Below, piece after piece: positions 6,296 through 12,256 of a DNA stretch of 12,316 nt. Origin of the DNA: Candidatus Heimdallarchaeota archaeon (GTDB taxonomy: Archaea > Asgardarchaeota > Heimdallarchaeia > Heimdallarchaeales > Kariarchaeaceae); contig JAAFKL010000217.1 in NCBI GenBank assembly GCA_021399405.1, forward strand, positions 1 to 12,316. Reading direction: 5' to 3'. The first letter of the stretch is position 1, and the number at the start of each line of letters is the position of its first letter. Position numbers and translations under genes: made by a program. A model generated the notes under the pieces. The model saw only the letters and a program-made list of their open reading frames with translations. It made no database searches and had not been told where the DNA came from.

Positions 6296-8401
6296 ATGAA
6301 TGGCAAAAACCAAATTTCTCAATCCCTTTCAATGATGTTCATAATGAAAAAATCTAGAATAATAATTATCACTGCAATTTTATTATTTTCAACATTTTCA
6401 ATCCTTCAAATTCAATCACAAAACATAGATATTAAAGGAAGTGATCAATCAACCATCGCCCCACAAGCCTTTAAATATACACCAAGAGGTCCAATTTATA
6501 TCGATGGTAATAGTAATTTCACAAAAACAGTGAGTAAAGAAGGTTGGAGTGGTAAAGGAACCAAATTAGAACCTTATATCATTACAGGGTGGGAGATAAT
6601 TGGTGATCAAACCCAAGATCTAATAACAATAAAAAATACGAATTTATACTTTACCATAACTGATAACGTCTTACAATATGGGTCAAAAGCTATATTACTT
6701 TATAACGTAACCCAAAGTGATGTTAGGGATAATTTTATTCTCTATTCTTCTTATGGCTTAAAAATGGAAATTTCGACTTTTATGTCGGTTGTTTCTAACT
6801 CTTTCACCTCAAATCATTATTCTATCAGGATTGTTAGAAGTAATAATAGTTTAATAATAAGCAATAGTATTACACGAGGTGGTGGTGGATACGGTATTAA
6901 TGTTTGGCTATCCCCTGAAACAACAATATCAAATAACCATATTAGCTCAAATGAAGGTATTGAAGCTTTGAGTATTTTGAGATCTAATTTTACTGTAATC
7001 TCTAATAATAATATAGGTAATAACGCACAATGGGGAGTTAGGGTCCGGATTAGTGCTAATATTACATTTTCTGGAAATACAGTCCATAGTAATGGTAAAA
7101 ATAATCTCTGGTCAAGATCATATAACTCAACGATAATTGATAATGTTTTCAGAAATGATAGTATCGAAATGGATGGGGATTCACTTGCAGAGTTGACTCA
7201 GGGTAGAGTGGAAAATAACACAATAGATGGATCCGAATTGCTTTTTATTCAAAATGTTAATAATATGGTTGTAACGGGTACTCCCAATTTAATAATAATT
7301 GTCAATTCGACTAATATTACAGTAAAAGACCTTACACTAAAGAGGGTAGATCTATTCTACACGAATTATTCTACAATAGAATCAAATGTTCTGTCTGATC
7401 ATAAAATTGGAATTCACTTGCATCGCTCAAATGGAAATATTCTTAGAGGAAATACAATTTCGTCAAAGTTTGATTACGGAATTTTGATAACGTCTTCGGA
7501 GAATAATTCAATCATTGAAAATAATATAATGAATACTTTAGGTATTGGATTAACGGTGTTTATGTCTGATTATTCATCAATAATAGGTAATAAGATTATG
7601 AATAATGGACGGTGGGGTCTTTCAATCTCATCTTCAGACAATACATACATAGCTCAGAATCACGTTACAAGTAATATTTTATACGATATTTCTCATTCAG
7701 GTTCACAAATCGCTGTTTATGAAGATAATATATTCGGAAAAATGCAGTTATTTTCCAGTAAAAAAATTAATTTAACCAGGAATTCGATTACTCAATTAAA
7801 CATAAGCTCCAGCAGTGAGGATTATTACTTCACAAACAATTTCATCCTTGAACTATTTATTTTTGATCAAACCATTAACATAGTAGATTTCCATTTTGAA
7901 ACTAATTCGGTATCTTCTCAACCTCTAGCTCTTGAAGTTACGGTTATTACAGGTGAAACAAATCTTATTTGGAATCCTCCTGTGACTGATGGTGGTTCTG
8001 ATATTGTTGAATATAGGATCTATAGAATTGCTGTAGGCAGCAATCCTGAATTATTGAGCTCCACAAATCAACTTTATTTTACAGATACAACTGTTCAAGC
8101 AGGAATGACATATTATTACTATGTAACGGCAGTTAATTCAGTTGGTGAAAGTGCAAGCTCTAATATTTATTCTGTAACATTACCTGGAGATAGAATTTCG
8201 AGTGAGGTAATTTCAACTACCACTATTACAATACCTCCATCAACTGTCACTGAAACTGTAAGTACTCGAATTACTGAAACAACAACTGTTTCCGATTCTT
8301 CTTCAGATGATAGTGGAGTTCCTCTTTCCAGTTTCTCCTTTTATGTCACCCTAATAGCCTTGTCAATTGGGATTGTGAGAATCAGAAATAGAAAGAATTG
8401 A
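6296..8401 (+). CDS. Secreted NosD-like beta-helix / FN3 surface protein with C-terminal anchor
   Basis: This encodes 701 residues from an ATG at 6296. An alternative ATG at 6344 (residue 17, MKKSRIIII…) gives a textbook signal peptide and may be the true start. The hydrophobic core is residues 21-38, with cleavage probably near residue 42. Residues 82-99 carry the entry motif GWSGKGTKLEPYIITG that opens many archaeal NosD/parallel beta-helix proteins. Residues about 105-535 are repeated short strands rich in N-x-I and I-x-x-N (e.g. SIIENNIMN, SIIGNKIMNN), a right-handed beta-helix. Residues about 540-630 form a fibronectin type III-like domain (WNPPVTDGGSDIVEYRIYR … YYYYVTAVNSVGES). A Thr/Ser-rich stalk at 634-672 precedes a membrane anchor at about 677-695 and the basic stop-transfer RIRNRK. 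Numerous N-glycosylation sequons fit an exported protein. Ligand and enzymatic activity are unknown; adhesion or carbohydrate binding is plausible. Confidence 0.88.
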   Translation: MNGKNQISQSLSMMFIMKKSRIIIITAILLFSTFSILQIQSQNIDIKGSDQSTIAPQAFKYTPRGPIYIDGNSNFTKTVSKEGWSGKGTKLEPYIITGWEIIGDQTQDLITIKNTNLYFTITDNVLQYGSKAILLYNVTQSDVRDNFILYSSYGLKMEISTFMSVVSNSFTSNHYSIRIVRSNNSLIISNSITRGGGGYGINVWLSPETTISNNHISSNEGIEALSILRSNFTVISNNNIGNNAQWGVRVRISANITFSGNTVHSNGKNNLWSRSYNSTIIDNVFRNDSIEMDGDSLAELTQGRVENNTIDGSELLFIQNVNNMVVTGTPNLIIIVNSTNITVKDLTLKRVDLFYTNYSTIESNVLSDHKIGIHLHRSNGNILRGNTISSKFDYGILITSSENNSIIENNIMNTLGIGLTVFMSDYSSIIGNKIMNNGRWGLSISSSDNTYIAQNHVTSNILYDISHSGSQIAVYEDNIFGKMQLFSSKKINLTRNSITQLNISSSSEDYYFTNNFILELFIFDQTINIVDFHFETNSVSSQPLALEVTVITGETNLIWNPPVTDGGSDIVEYRIYRIAVGSNPELLSSTNQLYFTDTTVQAGMTYYYYVTAVNSVGESASSNIYSVTLPGDRISSEVISTTTITIPPSTVTETVSTRITETTTVSDSSSDDSGVPLSSFSFYVTLIALSIGIVRIRNRKN

Positions 8402-8432
8402 CCATCTGTTAGTTTGAAATAAATTGATTTAA

Positions 8433-8444
8433 GTTTATATAAAC
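8433..8444. promoter_or_regulatory. Perfectly palindromic orphan TATA-like element
   Basis: GTTTATATAAAC is a perfect 12-bp palindrome containing TTTATATAA, a strong archaeal TATA match in both directions. On the plus strand a start about 26 bp on would fall near 8464, where an ATG opens only a 9-codon frame. On the minus strand it would transcribe antisense into the 3' end of the surface-protein gene. It may drive a small noncoding RNA or be a chance A/T palindrome. Confidence 0.35.
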
Positions 8445-8793
8445 CTACGAAAATTAATATTATATGTGGGTTAGTTTTGCTAGGTTATGTTAAACATTTA
8501 TTGCAAATACATCGGTAACTCCCCTTTATTTTATCCACAAGGTTGATTCTCTACTCTTTTTATGCTAATTCGCATTATAGAGTTTGTTAAGGAAATCAAG
8601 TGCTTCGCTGGCTTAAATCAATAATTTTAATTACAATAATTTACTATATCCAAATTGCTCTACATAATATATTTAAGCTACAGGTAAATATACAATTTTA
8701 AAAAACTGATAATTCTATACGCATGACCATTGAAACCTGTATAATCACAAAAAATTATATCATATGAGAGCAATAAAGTGAAAATCATACGTG

Positions 8794-8816
8794 ATTACTA
8801 TAAATATCATAGTAAT
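8794..8816. promoter_or_regulatory. Perfect 8-bp dyad upstream of the oxidase promoter
   Basis: ATTACTAT (8794-8801) and ATAGTAAT (8809-8816) form a perfect inverted repeat with a 7-bp spacer (AAATATC). Its 3' edge is 31 bp upstream of the predicted TATA box at 8848. The half-site size and spacing resemble a binding site for a dimeric winged-helix regulator. The position upstream of the TATA box would suit an activator. No regulator gene is adjacent. Confidence 0.4.
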
Positions 8817-8847
8817 TTTGAATTCAAACGACTTTTTTTCCAACATC

Positions 8848-8855
8848 TTTATAAG
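8848..8855 (+). promoter_or_regulatory. TATA box of the oxidase operon
   Basis: TTTATAAG is the best archaeal TATA match within 100 bp of the first gene. It predicts a transcription start near 8877 and a leader of about 40 nt before the ATG at 8917. Unlike the leaderless genes in this window, the leader carries a Shine-Dalgarno-like GTGAT. Confidence 0.55.
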
Positions 8856-8874
8856 ATCAAAATATCACCCTCAA

Positions 8875-8910
8875 TGACTTTAAACAAAAGTCACTTAATT
8901 AAAAAGTGAT
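8875..8910 (+). promoter_or_regulatory. Two mutually exclusive leader hairpins, one burying the ribosome-binding site
   Basis: Hairpin A pairs TGACTTT (8875-8881) with AAAGTCA (8887-8893) around a 5-nt loop. Hairpin B pairs TCACTT (8891-8896) with AAGTGA (8904-8909) around a 7-nt loop, extendable by a G-U pair (8890 with 8910). They share bases 8890-8893, so they cannot both form. Hairpin B contains the GTGAT (8906-8910) that is complementary to an archaeal 16S 3' end and lies 6 nt before the ATG. Formation of B would hide the site, and formation of A would free it. The predicted transcription start lies within 1-3 nt of hairpin A's 5' edge, so its first pairs depend on the exact start. As DNA, the same overlapping repeats could be an operator. 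Confidence 0.4.
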
Positions 8911-8916
8911 GATTAA

Positions 8917-9048
8917 ATGGCAACCGAAGCAGCGGATACAACAAGTGTTGGGAACTTTCTAGATAATATTTGGCTCCAAGCACTTTTGACTACTATTTTA
9001 ACAGTAGTATGGCAAATTTGGATCTTTTACGAGATTTGGGTGAAATAG
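8917..9048 (+). CDS. 43-aa single-TM protein, candidate small (IIa-like) subunit of ba3-type oxidase
   Basis: An ATG at 8917 opens 43 codons ending in TAG at 9046-9048. The ATG is preceded at 6 nt by GTGAT, a good archaeal ribosome-binding sequence. Residues 1-17 are polar (MATEAADTTSVGNFLDN) and residues about 18-40 form one Trp-rich membrane helix (W19, W32, W35), ending at residue 43 in a charged tail. It lies 12 bp upstream of coxB, and its stop overlaps the coxB ribosome-binding site GGAG. In Thermus thermophilus ba3 oxidase a 34-residue single-helix subunit IIa is encoded immediately before subunits II and I. Size, topology and gene order match here, though sequence similarity at this length cannot be judged by eye. 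A role in assembly or stability of the oxidase in the membrane is inferred. The N-terminus resembles that of CoxA (MATAKADTS). Gene prediction may miss it because of its size. Confidence 0.68.
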   Translation: MATEAADTTSVGNFLDNIWLQALLTTILTVVWQIWIFYEIWVK

Positions 9049-9060
9049 GAGATATTACAA

Positions 9061-9633
9061 ATGTCACTAACACCCCCCTCGAAAAAATGGCACAAAGTCG
9101 GGATAGGCAAAGACGAAAGAATTTGGATTTACTTAATGATCCTCATGATCCTAATGATGGGCGTAATGACCGTCGGATGGGTCTTCATAGGTAAACAAAA
9201 CCCTCCCGAAGTATATACAAAATATGACAGTACTGATGATTTACAAGCAGATTTCATTGCGAAAAATGGAAATGCAGGTCTTACACTCACCACATTAAGT
9301 AATGGAGAAGCAGCATTTGCAGTTCCAGATGGTGGAGATGTCTACATGTACGCCCAACGATGGAATTGGTATGTAGATGATGGTAATGATCGTGTCTCAG
9401 GATTGGAGTTTAAAGCAGGAGTGCGTTACAAACTTCATCTAGGGTCTGTGGATGTATTACACGGATTTCAATTGATCGGTGGAGATTTCATTGTCTCCCT
9501 ACAAATTGTTCCAGCATATGATTATGTACTCGACTTTACACCTGACGAATCAGGTCTATTCAGCATTATCTGCAATGAATATTGTGGACTAGGACACCAA
9601 CAGATGTTTGGATTTTTGGAGGTTACCTCATAA
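9061..9633 (+). CDS. coxB: Cytochrome c oxidase subunit II, CuA-containing, ba3-like
   Basis: This encodes 190 residues; the ATG follows GGAG (9048-9051) by 9 nt. One N-terminal membrane helix (about residues 21-43) anchors a C-terminal cupredoxin domain facing outside, which takes electrons from a donor such as a blue copper protein or cytochrome and passes them to subunit I. All CuA ligands are visible: His134 in DVLHGF, then C171-NEY-C175-GLG-H179-QQ-M182, with E173 as the backbone-carbonyl ligand position. The block is very close to the Thermus ba3 pattern (ICNQYCGLGHQNMF). Glu19, just before the helix, aligns with the Glu that opens the K proton pathway in Thermus subunit II. With one helix and a short length, it fits the B-family type rather than the two-helix A-type. 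Its stop TAA overlaps the coxA ATG by one base, so translation is probably coupled. It has no heme c motif. Confidence 0.95.
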   Translation: MSLTPPSKKWHKVGIGKDERIWIYLMILMILMMGVMTVGWVFIGKQNPPEVYTKYDSTDDLQADFIAKNGNAGLTLTTLSNGEAAFAVPDGGDVYMYAQRWNWYVDDGNDRVSGLEFKAGVRYKLHLGSVDVLHGFQLIGGDFIVSLQIVPAYDYVLDFTPDESGLFSIICNEYCGLGHQQMFGFLEVTS

Positions 9634-11387
9634 TGGCAACCGCAAAAGCTGATACTAGCTTCACGCACACAAAAGATGATTTCCGTGTATGTCCCGTAAC
9701 CTCATTTCGTGTAGATCGAGATGCAGAGTTGTTGATGGTAGGACACGCTGTGATTGCTATACTAGCTATGGCACTTGGAGGAATAGCTGCCTTATACATT
9801 GGACTACACAAGATGCCAGCTGATGCTGGATTTCTTTCAATTAGCGATGCAGATTATTACAAGTGGGTCGAAATTCACGGCTTTAACATGTTAATTTTTT
9901 GGATGGTTTGGTTTGAAGTTGCAGCAGGTTATTTTGTAGTAACTGCAATTTTGAACTCAAAAATGTACTCACCAAAAATTGGGTATGTTGCATTTGCAGT
10001 AATGCTCATTGGAACTTTGATGGTTGAATATAATATCGTTTTACGGGCAGAACATAAACCGGTGATGTTTACGGCTTATTGGCCGTTGAGTTATAAGGAA
10101 TATGCAGACACTCATTGGTCATTCTTCCTTGGATATATCTTATTTGCAGTAGGTGTTTTAATTGCAGCTGTCAATTTCTTTTTGACTATTTGGAAAGCAC
10201 AAAAAACCAAGTCATATCCTCAAAAATCGTTACCCCTAGTGGTTTATGGTGTATTTGTTGCATTTGTAATTGCAGTACAAGCAATTTTGAATGGAGCAAT
10301 TGTATTAATCTTATCATGGTTAATGTCAATAGGATTTTTGGAACCTGGAGATGTAGATGCTGATTTCTGGAAACAAATTTTCTGGGGATTCGGTCATACA
10401 GCTCAGTACATTAATATTAGTGCTACTGCCGCTATCTGGTATGCTCTGATCACAATTTCTACTGGTGCAAAACCCCTGAATGAAAAACTTTCAAGATTTG
10501 CTTTCTTGTTCTATCTGTTATTCACCATTCCAGTTAGTACACACCACTTAATTGTAGATCCTGCTTATTCATTACCATTCAAAATGATTAATGCAACTCT
10601 GATAGCTTTAGGTTTGGCAATTCCATCTATGCTTCATGCATTTGTTATTCCAGGTGCACTTGAAAAACAAGCCAGATTACAAAATCCAGACATGGAAAAG
10701 AGTTTATTTGGTTGGATTAGGACTTTACCTTGGAAAGAGCAACCCGCAATTCCAGCAGTTTTCTGGTCGGTAGGTTTATTCGGTATCGGAGGTATTTTGG
10801 GTTCAATTCAAGGAACATATCAATTGAATATGATTACACATAACACCCTAAGAATCAATGGTCACTTCCATTTGACAGTAGTGGCAGGTTCGACCATTGC
10901 ATTCATGGGTCTTGCGTATTATTTCATTGAACTAATTCCAAGAAGGAAAATTTTCTTTGGTAATTTGAAATCGTTACAGATTCACTTGTATGCAATCGGA
11001 CTTACACTACTTTCGCTCGGAATGTTCATTGCTGGGGTCCAGGGGGCTCCAAGGCGTACTTCCACATATGAGTTCTACGGTTCCGATATTAACTGGGATC
11101 CAGGTCTCTGGGTGCTCGGAATCGGTGCAATCATTGCCGTAACAGGTGGTGCATTATTCATCATCCTAATCGTATTCTCCCTATTCTTTGGCAAGAAATT
11201 GCCAAGAGAAGGAGATTTTGATGAACAACCAATTCCAGCTCAAAACGTTGAGGAAGAGAATGGAACCCATACAGGATTGGAAGCTCCAGGTGTAATGGCC
11301 TTAGGCTTGGTCTACATGGCGATATTCGCCGTATTCTATATTGTATCGTTCTTAATTCTCGGACTCGGATGGGAAATACACAGATAA
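9633..11387 (+). CDS. coxA: Cytochrome c oxidase subunit I, B-family (ba3-type) heme-copper oxidase
   Basis: This encodes 584 residues. I chose the ATG at 9633 (TAATG overlap with coxB, GGAGGT at 9618-9623, 9-nt spacing) over an ATG at 9582, which lies inside coxB. About 13 membrane helices are visible. Metal ligands: His82 and His413 for the low-spin heme, His411 for the high-spin heme, and His255, His304 and His305 for CuB. Tyr259, four residues after His255, would form the His-Tyr crosslink. GHFHL (410-414), PVSTHHLIVDP and GAPRRT (471-476) match the ba3 signature blocks. The usual GHPxxY reads GHTAQY. The position of Thermus Tyr244 in the K pathway is Ala266, while Tyr248 is kept as Tyr270. 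The product reduces O2 to water and pumps protons across the membrane. No subunit III is present, as expected for ba3 enzymes. A hairpin follows the gene. Confidence 0.95.
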   Translation: MATAKADTSFTHTKDDFRVCPVTSFRVDRDAELLMVGHAVIAILAMALGGIAALYIGLHKMPADAGFLSISDADYYKWVEIHGFNMLIFWMVWFEVAAGYFVVTAILNSKMYSPKIGYVAFAVMLIGTLMVEYNIVLRAEHKPVMFTAYWPLSYKEYADTHWSFFLGYILFAVGVLIAAVNFFLTIWKAQKTKSYPQKSLPLVVYGVFVAFVIAVQAILNGAIVLILSWLMSIGFLEPGDVDADFWKQIFWGFGHTAQYINISATAAIWYALITISTGAKPLNEKLSRFAFLFYLLFTIPVSTHHLIVDPAYSLPFKMINATLIALGLAIPSMLHAFVIPGALEKQARLQNPDMEKSLFGWIRTLPWKEQPAIPAVFWSVGLFGIGGILGSIQGTYQLNMITHNTLRINGHFHLTVVAGSTIAFMGLAYYFIELIPRRKIFFGNLKSLQIHLYAIGLTLLSLGMFIAGVQGAPRRTSTYEFYGSDINWDPGLWVLGIGAIIAVTGGALFIILIVFSLFFGKKLPREGDFDEQPIPAQNVEEENGTHTGLEAPGVMALGLVYMAIFAVFYIVSFLILGLGWEIHR

Positions 11388-11395
11388 ATAAATCA

Positions 11396-11423
11396 GTGGA
11401 TGAAGAATAAAAACTTCATCCAT
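11396..11423 (+). terminator. Strong hairpin at the 3' end of the oxidase operon
   Basis: TGGATGAAG (11397-11405) and CTTCATCCA (11414-11422) form a perfect 9-bp stem around an 8-nt A-rich loop, extendable by a G-U pair. It starts 9 nt after the coxA stop codon. No T-tract follows immediately; T-rich stretches come 20-30 nt later (ATTTTATTGATTTTC). Archaeal termination usually relies on T-tracts, so this stem may protect or process the mRNA 3' end rather than terminate by itself. Confidence 0.5.
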
Positions 11424-11552
11424 CTAAACACATCAAACTAATTTTATTGATTTTCATATAATTAGAATTATAAAATAATTCAACCTCAGATCGAAATTCC
11501 GTTGTAATGATTAAATACAAATAGCATGGTATTATAGTTAGTCACCTTTTTG

Positions 11553-11579
11553 ATCAACCCAAACGGGGTCGTGGTTGAT
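11553..11579 (+). promoter_or_regulatory. Hairpin with GC-rich loop upstream of the 172-aa gene
   Basis: ATCAACC (11553-11559) pairs with GGTTGAT (11573-11579) around a 13-nt loop containing CGGGG, an unusually GC-rich island in this A/T-rich spacer. A TATA-like TTAAATA at 11511-11517 would start transcription near 11540 and place this hairpin in a leader of about 100 nt. It may also be a regulator-binding dyad. The remainder of the 258-bp spacer shows nothing else distinct. Confidence 0.35.
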
Positions 11580-11645
11580 ATTTTAGACGTTTCTAAAGAG
11601 AAATAATCTTAAAACACTATCAACTAAAATTGATCGAAAATTTTT

Positions 11646-12164
11646 TTGGAGGTTTCATCCATTACCAAGAACTGGGAATATAGTGAAATTGTATCATTTG
11701 ATGATATAATTGAAAAATTTGGGTTTGATATAACCAAGACAGTTCAGAATTACTTCGCAATAGAATTTAGCTTTAATCAAGGGGCTAGAGTAAGAAAAGG
11801 ATATGCCTCGACAGATTATGAAGATCTCACCCAAATTATCCAATTAATTGAGAAGAAAATTAATCATGAAGAATGTTATCGGCACAATTATAGTGAGCTC
11901 AGATCTGATCATAAAGAAATACAATTGTTAACTGAAACAGCAAGCATCGATTTCGAATTATATAAAGTCGATCGATGGAGAAAATCCTCTGGCCCATTGC
12001 TTGTGAGTTATAAAATTTCAACATTTACTTTGACTTATCACACAAGTAAATCCAATTTGATGTATTTTTCGGGAAACCTCAGAGAAGAGATATTAGAATG
12101 GTTGGCTTTTAATAATTTGGAACCTAAGAAAATAGAATATCGAGGGATAGATCTTAATAAGTAA
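11646..12164 (+). CDS. Hypothetical 172-aa protein (167 aa if started at ATT)
   Basis: The frame runs from a TTG at 11646, or more probably from the ATT at 11661 behind a perfect ribosome-binding site, to TAA at 12162-12164. There is no signal peptide or membrane segment, so it is probably cytoplasmic. Predicted secondary structure by eye alternates strands and helices. Residues 37-69 (FAIEFSFNQG…GYASTDYEDLTQIIQLIE) and 127-156 (FTLTYHTSKS…YFSGNLREEILEWLAF) share a strand-strand-helix pattern and could be a diverged internal repeat. The middle (70-95) is charged and rich in His, Glu and Asp. No family or catalytic motif is recognised. It lies downstream of, but separate from, the oxidase operon, with 258 bp and two hairpins between, so no shared function is implied. 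Confidence is good that it is coding. Confidence 0.7.
   Translation: MEVSSITKNWEYSEIVSFDDIIEKFGFDITKTVQNYFAIEFSFNQGARVRKGYASTDYEDLTQIIQLIEKKINHEECYRHNYSELRSDHKEIQLLTETASIDFELYKVDRWRKSSGPLLVSYKISTFTLTYHTSKSNLMYFSGNLREEILEWLAFNNLEPKKIEYRGIDLNK
11648..11663 (+). promoter_or_regulatory. Perfect Shine-Dalgarno GGAGGT placed before an in-frame ATT
   Basis: GGAGGT occupies 11648-11653. The 3-12 nt downstream contain no ATG, GTG or TTG in any frame. The in-frame codon at ideal distance (7 nt) is ATT at 11661-11663. The only conventional start, TTG at 11646, overlaps the site itself and so could not use it. This points to a rare AUU initiation codon. Confidence 0.4.
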
Positions 12165-12197
12165 AATAACTAAATGGTCGAAGTATTTGTTTGTTTA

Positions 12198-12207
12198 TTT
12201 ATATAAT
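12198..12207 (+). promoter_or_regulatory. TATA box near the right edge
   Basis: TTTATATAAT is a strong archaeal TATA match 34 bp after the stop of the 172-aa gene. It predicts a start near 12228, about 29 nt before an ATG at 12257 that remains open to the window edge. Confidence 0.4.
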
Positions 12208-12256
12208 AATTGATCCAGCATTAATGTGAGTAGTATGTAGATTTAAGTATCGAGTA

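Larger units (their letters stand above)
8402..8916. other. 515-bp gene-free region upstream of the oxidase operon
   Basis: No convincing protein-coding frame is present on either strand. The longest ATG-initiated frames I could find are about 9 and 19 codons (from 8464 and 8487). No tRNA or rRNA signature is visible. The left part holds an orphan palindromic TATA-like element (8433-8444), and T-rich CTCTTTTTATG near 8554-8564 could end transcription. The middle (about 8580-8760) is very A/T-rich, with TATA-like sequences on both strands near 8666-8679. The right part holds the oxidase operon's dyad, TATA box and structured leader. Confidence 0.6.

Noticed and set aside
8487..8546. 19-codon frame MLNIYCKYIG… in the gene-free region
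   Set aside because: No ribosome-binding site and no conserved feature; not distinguishable from chance.
8906..8912. GTGATGA, an exact box C of a C/D guide RNA
   Set aside because: No box D (CTGA) or paired C'/D' boxes at a suitable distance, and the position 6 nt before an ATG is better explained as a ribosome-binding site.
8970..9194. 74-codon plus-strand frame across the coxB start
   Set aside because: It overlaps the 43-aa gene and the 5' part of coxB in another frame and has a low-complexity D/P/R-rich translation typical of a shadow frame.
9582..9632. Upstream ATG extension of coxA by 17 codons
   Set aside because: It lies inside coxB in another frame, and the ATG at 9633 has a perfect GGAGGT at 9 nt and the usual one-base overlap with the coxB stop.
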